Below, in pieces: positions 40,246-46,169 of a stretch of DNA of 46,169 nucleotides; within the stretch, counting starts at the first letter, position 1; each line of letters opens with the position of its first letter. This DNA is from Syntrophomonadaceae bacterium. Lineage in GTDB: Bacteria > Bacillota > Dethiobacteria > SKNC01. The notes beneath the pieces are model-generated. The model worked only from the letters and a program-made list of their open reading frames with translations, did no database searches and had not been told where the DNA came from. Where the stretch lies: NCBI GenBank assembly GCA_003560915.1, contig PWJM01000181.1, positions 1 through 46,169 on the forward strand, written 5' to 3'. The translations under genes and the position numbers were made by a program.

Positions 40246-41481
40246 TTAATTATCCAGGACCATTGGCTTTTCTTTACCTATTTCTTCAATGGTTTCAATA
40301 ACATACCTTACCTCAATAAGCTGTTCATCCTCAGTATCCAAGATTTCTTTATATTCTTCAAGAATCTCCACTGGAGAAGAAAGCTGTCTTCTGGCCTCCT
40401 CCTCCGCCTGAAGCGCTGCTTTCTCCAACGCTTCCTCCGGGGTTAACTCTTTCTGCAGCAAAGACAATTCATTGTACTGAAGATGTACTACTTCCACAGG
40501 AAGCTTGAAATTCCTCCATCTTAAGGTTCGTTTGGATTGATTTAACCTGGCATAATCAAAGGGATTCTGACCGTCTCCCTCTGTAAATATTTCCTTATCT
40601 CCAATTTTAATATAAGAGCTGGTGTAGTAATTTCCCGTAGGTTCATACTTCTTTACCTGCAGAGTAGAAACACCTAAACCTTCATACCAAACTCTGGCTT
40701 TCACGGTACCTCGGGCCCTGACATAATCCTTCCGAACACTGCCTTCATCAGGGGCCATTTCTTCTTCTGCTTCAAACTCTGGGGGATCGGGACGAAGAAT
40801 ACCACTGATTAAGACCTGTCCGGCAGTAACTGTATCCCCTGCCGCGGCTTCGGCCATACCTGAGATTACCATAATATCTGTAATTAACCCTTCTTTCGAA
40901 GCGATAATATGAGAATAGCCTTTTTCCCCAGGGCCTTCCCCTTTCACTTTCTCCACAATTTCTACTTTAGCCCGGGTCCCGGTAATTTCTATCCCTGCCC
41001 AGGAAATATCGGAAATCCGGAGGACAATTTCATTGCTGATTTTTTCCAGGTTCAAAGTATTTTTAAAAGCACCGGGCTTTAACCCCAGTTCCCTGGATAT
41101 TTCTGAAACCTGCCGGGGTTCAATGTCTTCTGTGCCAACAATTTCCACAAACCACACAAAGGAAGAAAGAAGATACAACAAAAAAATAAATAAAACTGCT
41201 CCTGCTACAAACCCCCTACGGACAGTCAATCTGTAAATAAAAAAAGGAATCCCTGCTTTTTTTTCAATTTTAACCCTACATCTTGTCCTGCGGGCAAGGG
41301 GCCTTAATTTTTTAAATCCTTCAATATCCACCTTCATATAGGCGATGTTATCAAAACGGCGAATATCCCGCAGAATGATTCCCTGGTTTATGGCCAGGTT
41401 AATCAGCCTTTCACTGCGGCTCCCCCGTATAGAAATTATAATATATCCATTCATATAATACCATAAATTAATTATGGACAC
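40246..41481 (-). CDS. yqfD: Sporulation protein YqfD
   Basis: A 411-residue protein of the YqfD/SpoIV family: an N-terminal basic domain (GSRSERLINLAINQGI, LRPLARRTRCRVKI), one membrane helix (about 90-112), then a FtsQ/POTRA-like start (FVWFVEIVGTEDIEPRQV) and a large outside domain with ARGTVKARVWYEG. GTG start with AAGGAGG 8 nt upstream. It pairs with yqfC; both act in forespore engulfment or coat development in Bacillus. Confidence 0.9.
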   Translation of the reverse strand: MSIINLWYYMNGYIIISIRGSRSERLINLAINQGIILRDIRRFDNIAYMKVDIEGFKKLRPLARRTRCRVKIEKKAGIPFFIYRLTVRRGFVAGAVLFIFLLYLLSSFVWFVEIVGTEDIEPRQVSEISRELGLKPGAFKNTLNLEKISNEIVLRISDISWAGIEITGTRAKVEIVEKVKGEGPGEKGYSHIIASKEGLITDIMVISGMAEAAAGDTVTAGQVLISGILRPDPPEFEAEEEMAPDEGSVRKDYVRARGTVKARVWYEGLGVSTLQVKKYEPTGNYYTSSYIKIGDKEIFTEGDGQNPFDYARLNQSKRTLRWRNFKLPVEVVHLQYNELSLLQKELTPEEALEKAALQAEEEARRQLSSPVEILEEYKEILDTEDEQLIEVRYVIETIEEIGKEKPMVLDN

Positions 41482-41524
41482 CAGTAATACCTCCTTTCAC
41501 GGTTTCCCTCTTCCAAATATTCTG

Positions 41525-41800
41525 TCACACCGCATATTCCAGGTGATTTATCAAGCCATTAATAAAGATTTCTTCAGAATAAATGTTTTTTATGGTCAAA
41601 TCTTCACCCTTGATAATGAGTTCACCACCACTGATACTCACACGAATAACATTGTCCGAATATTCCACCACACCCTTGTGGTTTTGCACATACATCTGTA
41701 CATTTCCCACCAGAGTAACCCGGGGTAGATCCAACAAAATTTCTTTCGGCAGTTCAAATGCATCCGCAAGGGAACTCCTAAAATTTTTTTTGAAATTCAA
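41525..41800 (-). CDS. yqfC: Sporulation protein YqfC
   Basis: A 91-residue YabP/YqfC-family protein: ELPKEILLDLPRVTLVGN, a central GVVEYSDNVIRVSISGGEL and KGEDLTIKNIYSEEIFINGL are the recognisable family stretches. TTG start after AGGGGAGG. It precedes yqfD by 43 nt. The gap 41801-41973 upstream is AT-rich and may hold a sporulation promoter, but no sigma-E site could be fixed. Confidence 0.9.
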   Translation of the reverse strand: MNFKKNFRSSLADAFELPKEILLDLPRVTLVGNVQMYVQNHKGVVEYSDNVIRVSISGGELIIKGEDLTIKNIYSEEIFINGLINHLEYAV

Positions 41801-41973
41801 GCGGATAACCTCCCCTAATCTCTCTTATAGGTTTATGCGCTTAAAATTAAAAGTATGAAACTAATTGACAGCAGGATAAGATCCAGCCGTATACTTTCAA
41901 ACAAAAAAAGAAGAGTATGAAAAAATATTGACACTCTCTACAAAGTTTTTCGATATCACGGTTAAATTTTAAA

Positions 41974-42543
41974 TTAACGGATAGAATTCTGTATTTTATT
42001 GGACTGCCTAAAGGAAAAAGGCTTTCGGGATTTGGGGGGACCAAGTATTTCAGAAAATAAAATCCCCGCAGCCGCGTTATCCGCCGTAACTCTAAATCCC
42101 GATGGGGATACATCTTCCGGTACTATCTCTAAGTTCACCGGGGATGCAGACTTTTCTAAAGCCATTATTTTTTTCTTTCGATCCCGCTCTTCACGGGGCA
42201 TTTCTTCTTTCTTTTTTTCTAATTTTATTATCTTATTTTTTTCTACAACAGGTTCTTCCCTTGTTTTACTTCTGATTACACTCCCGTCCTGGGAAACAGT
42301 ATAAGATTCCTCCTCTGTCCTTTGGCCCGAGCCTGAAAACCTTTCGAAGAGCTGCTCCAGTTCATCAAAGGGGCTTCTTCCCTTTTCAGCTTCCCTTACC
42401 TTGACAGGGCGGCCTTCCTGTCCCCTTTCTGGGGGTAAACGCCTCCCAGGCTTTCCCGGTACCGGAGGTTCTCCTTTCTTCTGGAGCAGCCTCCTGACCA
42501 CGGAGAAAATAATGAAGACTATTATAAGCCCGAGATTTTCCAT
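41974..42543 (-). CDS. Hypothetical membrane-anchored protein of the floA-yqfC locus
   Basis: A 189-residue protein: short N-terminal helix (LGLIIVFIIFSVVRRLL), a long basic and Pro/Glu-rich low-complexity middle with coiled-coil tendency, and a conserved-looking C-terminal motif AAAGILFSEILGPPKSRKPF. I recall similar proteins between floA and yqfC in Clostridia, but no function. The N-terminal anchor beside a flotillin gene suggests a membrane-domain partner; inference only. Confidence 0.72.
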   Translation of the reverse strand: MENLGLIIVFIIFSVVRRLLQKKGEPPVPGKPGRRLPPERGQEGRPVKVREAEKGRSPFDELEQLFERFSGSGQRTEEESYTVSQDGSVIRSKTREEPVVEKNKIIKLEKKKEEMPREERDRKKKIMALEKSASPVNLEIVPEDVSPSGFRVTADNAAAGILFSEILGPPKSRKPFSFRQSNKIQNSIR

Positions 42544-42579
42544 GAATCTTCACCACCGTTCTTGAAAAAACCTTTGTAT

Positions 42580-43569
42580 TTATTTATCTTCTTTTTCTTT
42601 TCCCTGGTCTTCTACCTTACCTATAGAATCCCTCATTCGGGTATCAGCTATGATATTTTGAAGGTTTTGATAGTCCAGAACACCTAAGTTGCCTTCCCTC
42701 AAAGCCTGGGCCATAGCCTTGGGCACCTCTGCTTCTGCCTCCACCACCTTGGCCCTCATCTCCTGCACTGAAGCTCTCATTTCCTGCTCTTTCGCCACAG
42801 CCATGGCCCTTCTTTCTTCCGCCTTGGCCTGGGCAATCCGCTTGTCAGCCTCCGCCTGGTCTGTCTGCAGCATGGCACCAATATTCTTGCCCACGTCTAC
42901 ATCAGCAATGTCAATGGAAAGAATTTCAAAAGCTGTCCCTGCATCCAGGCCCTTGTTTAACACATTTCGAGAAATGGAGTCGGGATTTTCCAGAACATCT
43001 TTGTGACTTTCGGCGGAACCGATAGAAGTAACTGTTCCTTCCCCTACCCGGGCAATAATAGTTTCCTCACCGGCACCTCCAACCAGCCGGTCGATATTTG
43101 CCCGAACGGTAACTTTAGCCTTGGCCTTTACCTCAATACCATCCTTGGCCACTGCGGCAACGATGGGTGTTTCAATTACCTTAGGGTTAACACTCATCTG
43201 TACGGCAGTTAAAACATCCCTACCGGCCAGGTCGATAGCTGCAGCTCTTTCAAATCCCAGGGGAATATTCGCCCTCTGGGCTGCGATCAGGGCATCAACA
43301 ACCCGATCCACATTACCCCCGGCCAGGTAGTGGCCTTCCAGTTTATCCACGCTTAGGTCCAATCCCGCCTTATTAGCTTTAATCAGGGGATTTACAATTT
43401 TGGCCGGTGGAACCCGCCGCAGTCGCATTCCAACCAGGGTAATAATACTGATTTTCACGCCAGCAGCCAGGGCCGATATCCACAATCCCAGGGGTATAAT
43501 ACTGAGAATAAAGGAAAAGACCACAAACACCAGCGCAATGATGATTAAAAGAAAAACAAAATCAGGCAT
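42580..43569 (-). CDS. floA: Flotillin-like protein FloA
   Basis: A 329-residue membrane scaffold (UPF0365/YqfA): N-terminal hydrophobic hairpin, SPFH-like domain ([40 protein letters not shown]) and an Ala/Glu-rich coiled coil (about 240-300). Start follows the nfeD stop at once, with the ribosome site GAGGAGG inside the end of nfeD. FloA organises lipid microdomains for secretion and wall enzymes. Confidence 0.94.
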   Translation of the reverse strand: MPDFVFLLIIIALVFVVFSFILSIIPLGLWISALAAGVKISIITLVGMRLRRVPPAKIVNPLIKANKAGLDLSVDKLEGHYLAGGNVDRVVDALIAAQRANIPLGFERAAAIDLAGRDVLTAVQMSVNPKVIETPIVAAVAKDGIEVKAKAKVTVRANIDRLVGGAGEETIIARVGEGTVTSIGSAESHKDVLENPDSISRNVLNKGLDAGTAFEILSIDIADVDVGKNIGAMLQTDQAEADKRIAQAKAEERRAMAVAKEQEMRASVQEMRAKVVEAEAEVPKAMAQALREGNLGVLDYQNLQNIIADTRMRDSIGKVEDQGKEKEDK

Positions 43570-44904
43570 TTACTTTACCTCCTCATCTTTATTTTTTAAT
43601 TCCTGTACAATAACTCGGGGTCCATCAATCTTGATGACTTTTACCGGGGAATTCACCGCAACAAATCCCCCTTCACTAACTACATCATATCTGCTCCCAT
43701 CAAATTCAGCGGTACCTGAGGGCCTTAAAGGAGTCAGGGTAGTCCCCTCCTTATCCAGCAGTTGAAAAGCGTGCTGGGGTCCTACATAACCCAGGTCTTT
43801 ATCCTCCTTATAGTTGAGGATAATATTGCTGAGCCATTTGCTTCTTACCATGTACTTCAACGAAACTCCGATAATAACCCCGGAAAGAACCAGGGCAATC
43901 ACCATATTTGTGAGCATTTCACCGGTTTCAGCTGCAGAAAGCAAAATAGAGGCTGCCAGAGCAGCGATTCCCGCCAGCCCCAGTATACCGAATCCAGCAA
44001 TAAAAGCTTCCGCCAGCAGTAATATGATTCCCGTAATAAACAAAATTACCACTTCATCCCCTGCCAGTCCTGCCAGAATATGGCCGCCGAAGAAAAGTGT
44101 AAAAGCTAGAATGCTTACACTTCCACCCACTCCAAAACCTGCTGTCATGATTTCCAAAACCAGTGCCACAAAAGCTATGGTTAGGAGAAGAGTAGCTGTA
44201 ACCGGATGGGTAACGAAACGGGCCAGCCGCTCCGCCGATGACATCTCCTTGGTAATAATCTGGGCATCCCCCAGATCCAAATGATTCAACAGTTCCCCCC
44301 TGCTGTTAAATATCCCGTCGATAAAGCCTAAAGAATCTGCCCTCCGGGCGGTCATCGTCAAGAGCTGGCCGGATGCCACCACATCAGGAATGCTGATCTC
44401 CCTCCTGACCATGGCAGCGGCAATATCAGGATCCCTGTCTCTCAGTTCTGCGACATTTCTCATTTCGGCCTCCCAAACCGACAGGAGCTTTTCATCGGTA
44501 ATCTCCTCGGAGGTAAGGCCTTGTCTCAGTTCCGCAGCCCCGATGGTGCCCCCCGGTGCCATGTAAAGCCTGTCGCAGGCCATGGCCAGATAAGCCCCCG
44601 CAGATATGGCCTGCTGTCGGACATAAGCGTATACCGGGACTTCCGCGTTTAAAATAAGCCCTTTAATTTCCTGGGCTGCATCAACTCTACCCCCCGGAGT
44701 ATTAAACTCCAGAATCACAGCGGAGGCATTGTTCCGTTCCGCTTCATCGAAAGACCTTTCCAGGTAAATCTTCAGGCTGTGTTCCACGGCACCCTCCAGG
44801 GGAACCACGTAAACAATATCCCCCAGGATCGAAGCCTGAAGCAGGGAAGCAGCAGACAAGCATATTAGAATTACTATAAAAATCAATATTTTTAGCCTTA
44901 CCAA
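43570..44904 (-). CDS. nfeD: NfeD-family membrane serine protease (ClpP class)
   Basis: A 444-residue protein: signal-like helix, ClpP-class protease domain (about 30-205) with FNTPGGRVDAAQEI and the nucleophile in RQQAISAGAYLAMACD, several helices (about 235-350), and a C-terminal OB-fold NfeD domain (TLTPLRPSGTAEFDGSRYDV). This is the long form. TTG start after GGGAGGA. It is coupled to floA, its usual partner. Confidence 0.92.
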   Translation of the reverse strand: MVRLKILIFIVILICLSAASLLQASILGDIVYVVPLEGAVEHSLKIYLERSFDEAERNNASAVILEFNTPGGRVDAAQEIKGLILNAEVPVYAYVRQQAISAGAYLAMACDRLYMAPGGTIGAAELRQGLTSEEITDEKLLSVWEAEMRNVAELRDRDPDIAAAMVRREISIPDVVASGQLLTMTARRADSLGFIDGIFNSRGELLNHLDLGDAQIITKEMSSAERLARFVTHPVTATLLLTIAFVALVLEIMTAGFGVGGSVSILAFTLFFGGHILAGLAGDEVVILFITGIILLLAEAFIAGFGILGLAGIAALAASILLSAAETGEMLTNMVIALVLSGVIIGVSLKYMVRSKWLSNIILNYKEDKDLGYVGPQHAFQLLDKEGTTLTPLRPSGTAEFDGSRYDVVSEGGFVAVNSPVKVIKIDGPRVIVQELKNKDEEVK

Positions 44905-44934
44905 AAGAACTCCTCCCCAATTTCAAATAAAGGA

Positions 44935-44955
44935 CTTGGTGCATTACACACCAAG
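44935..44955 (-). other. Hairpin between yqeY and nfeD
   Basis: CTTGGTG / CACCAAG, 7 bp, followed on the minus strand by TCCTTTATTT. Weak as a terminator; it may lower read-through into nfeD. Confidence 0.45.
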
Positions 44956-44964
44956 CCCATGTGG

Positions 44965-45408
44965 TTACTCTAGAAAAGACTGTACTATTTGGTTTACCAA
45001 CCGGCCGTCGGCTCTGCCTTTAAGTTTGGGCATAATTACACCCATCACTTTGCCCATGTCTTTCTTACTCTGGGCTCCTGTGTTTTCCACAGCGTCTCTC
45101 ACGATTTCCGTGATTTCTTCTTCTGTAAGCTGTTCCGGCAGGTAAGCAAGGATAATCTGTACTTCTTTTTCCAGGTCAAGGGCCGTATCCTCCCGGTTGA
45201 ATTTTCGATATTCCTCCGCAGCGTCTTTCCGCTTCTTTAATTCACGGCTTAGAACCTGAACAATCTCATCATCATTCAAATTCTCTCTTTTGGATATTTC
45301 CTCGTTCTTAATTTCAGAACGCAGCATTCGCAAAACAGAAAGGGTAAATTTTTCTTTCGCTTTCATGGCAGCTTTCATATCTTCATTTATTCGATCATTT
45401 AGGGTCAT
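44965..45408 (-). CDS. yqeY: GatB/YqeY-domain protein
   Basis: A 147-residue helical protein of the YqeY family: LNDRINEDMKAAMKAKEKFT, LSVLRMLRSEIKNEEI and AYLPEQLTEEEI are typical. The family shares the tail domain of GatB and may bind tRNA; function not settled. It follows rpsU by 11 nt, a highly conserved pairing. Confidence 0.93.
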   Translation of the reverse strand: MTLNDRINEDMKAAMKAKEKFTLSVLRMLRSEIKNEEISKRENLNDDEIVQVLSRELKKRKDAAEEYRKFNREDTALDLEKEVQIILAYLPEQLTEEEITEIVRDAVENTGAQSKKDMGKVMGVIMPKLKGRADGRLVNQIVQSFLE

Positions 45409-45419
45409 CCAGCTTCCCC

Positions 45420-45599
45420 CTAGTAAAAACGTTTCTTTTTTCGAGCTGCTTCTGACTTCTTCTTCCGCTTAACACTGGGTTTTTCATAATGCTCCCGCTT
45501 ACGCACCTCTGCCAGAACACCCGCTTTGGCGCATTGTTTCTTAAACCTTCTTAAAGCACTGTCCAGAGTTTCATTTTTGCCTACTTTAATCTCCGCCAC
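45420..45599 (-). CDS. rpsU: 30S ribosomal protein S21
   Basis: A 59-residue S21: [20 protein letters not shown], then [20 protein letters not shown] and a basic tail ([15 protein letters not shown]). GTG 45599 follows GGGAGGG; the longer frame to 45662 is not supported. Headed by a perfect promoter 100 bp upstream. Confidence 0.96.
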   Translation of the reverse strand: MAEIKVGKNETLDSALRRFKKQCAKAGVLAEVRKREHYEKPSVKRKKKSEAARKKKRFY

Positions 45600-45701
45600 A
45601 ATTTCCCTCCCCTCGCTACAAACCGCATTAACAAAAAGCCTTGTACAGTATGACATGCTCAACTGCGATTATTACCATAAGTAAAATATTTGATACAATA
45701 A

Positions 45702-45730
45702 ATTATACACTGTGCATAATATGCTGTCAA
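45702..45730 (-). promoter_or_regulatory. Consensus sigma-A promoter of rpsU and the downstream block
   Basis: TTGACA (45725-45730), 17 bp, TATAAT (45702-45707) on the minus strand, immediately after the hit stop codon. Confidence 0.85.
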
Positions 45731-46075
45731 CTAGCCCGGGGGCCAGGTTAATGGACGGCCTCCCAAGAGATGAAAATGTATGTGAGGAACAATCTGGTCA
45801 CCATGTTTGCCGTAATTGCATACCAGCCTTAAACCGCTTTCTGAAACCCCCAGTATTTCGGCAATTTCTTTCACCTTCATATGTAGATGCCCGATTAATT
45901 GGGAGTTTTCCTCCGTCACATCTATAATCGTGGGTATATGTTCCTTGGGGAGCACCAGGACATGTGCCGGAGCCTGAGGCTGGATATCCTTAAAGGCAAT
46001 AATTATATCATCCTGATAAACAATATCACTGGGGATTTCCCCGGCAATAATTTTACAAAAGAGGCAGTCACTCAT
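45731..46075 (-). CDS. HIT-family nucleotide hydrolase
   Basis: A 114-residue histidine-triad protein: CLFCKIIAGEIPSDIVYQDD at the start and the catalytic triad HIHFHLLGGR near the end. HIT proteins cleave nucleoside phosphoramidates or dinucleotides. ATG 46075 follows GGGGGT by 7 nt; upstream codons to 46153 lie over the promoter. Confidence 0.95.
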   Translation of the reverse strand: MSDCLFCKIIAGEIPSDIVYQDDIIIAFKDIQPQAPAHVLVLPKEHIPTIIDVTEENSQLIGHLHMKVKEIAEILGVSESGLRLVCNYGKHGDQIVPHIHFHLLGGRPLTWPPG

Positions 46076-46124
46076 AATGTACACCCCCTTTAGAATCCTT
46101 ATAAATCCCTGCATATTAATGCTT

Positions 46125-46153
46125 ATTATATCATTTATAAACCTGGATATCAA
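46125..46153 (-). promoter_or_regulatory. Sigma-A promoter of the HIT gene
   Basis: TTGATA (46148-46153), 17 bp, TATAAT (46125-46130) on the minus strand. Confidence 0.75.
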
Positions 46154-46169
46154 GAATAGGAACCGTTAA

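Noticed and set aside
41801-41973. Sigma-E promoter for yqfC-yqfD
   Set aside because: CATACT-like words are present but no pair with the right spacing was found.

Overview
The window is a gene-dense stretch from a low-to-medium-GC Gram-positive anaerobe, most likely an endospore-forming member of Clostridia. The evidence for this is a conserved Firmicutes block (rpsU-yqeY-nfeD-floA-x-yqfC-yqfD-phoH-pgpH-ybeY-dgkA), the sporulation genes yqfC and yqfD, cobalamin riboswitches, a NuoEF/HydB-type flavin and iron-sulfur oxidoreductase, strong Shine-Dalgarno (SD) sites and frequent TTG starts. No tRNA, rRNA, CRISPR array, phage or intact transposon was seen. A precise genus cannot be named from sequence alone.

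Layout. 1-4.7 kb (+): two nicotianamine-synthase-like methyltransferases, a small membrane protein and a flippase-like membrane protein run straight into feoA-feoB, suggesting an iron (possibly metallophore-linked) operon. 4.7-7.2 kb (-): a third methyltransferase, an FmdE-domain protein joined in frame to a Cys/His-rich coiled-coil tail, and a PadR regulator with a visible operator. 7.2-9.0 kb: sparse DNA with gene remnants, a Phd-Uma2 fusion, and a C-terminal scrap of a TlpA/ResA thioredoxin next to ccdA. 9.0-16.4 kb (-): ccdA, lgt and a complete peptide/nickel-type ABC importer whose fused double ATPase ends in a His-rich tail. 16.8-18.5 kb (+): a MarR regulator and a metal P-type ATPase lacking its catalytic centre. 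18.7-23.5 kb (-): a Fur-family regulator and a cobalt ECF transporter in two units, each under its own cobalamin riboswitch (cbiQ-cbiO, and His-rich lipoprotein-cbiM-nikL-like).

23.8-31.5 kb (-): a triple-LysM protein, then an operon of NuoE-like, NuoF/HydB-like and NuoG-N-terminal-like subunits followed by two paralogous glutamate-synthase-type FMN proteins that lack the amidotransferase domain and the usual 3Fe-4S motif. This looks like an NAD(H)-linked multi-cluster flavoenzyme of unknown substrate. 31.8-33.2 kb (-): cobT under a third cobalamin riboswitch with a consensus promoter. 33.3-33.9 kb: an 87-residue orphan gene (+) and a 2[4Fe-4S] ferredoxin (-). 34.0-46.2 kb (-): the housekeeping and sporulation block, led by hit and rpsU, each with a strong sigma-A promoter.

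The common thread of the first 33 kb is metal handling: iron (Feo), cobalt (riboswitches, ECF, CobT), probably nickel (His-tailed ABC importer), plus metal-responsive regulator families. Cobalt and iron supply fits an anaerobe relying on corrinoid and Fe-S enzymes, but that link is inference.
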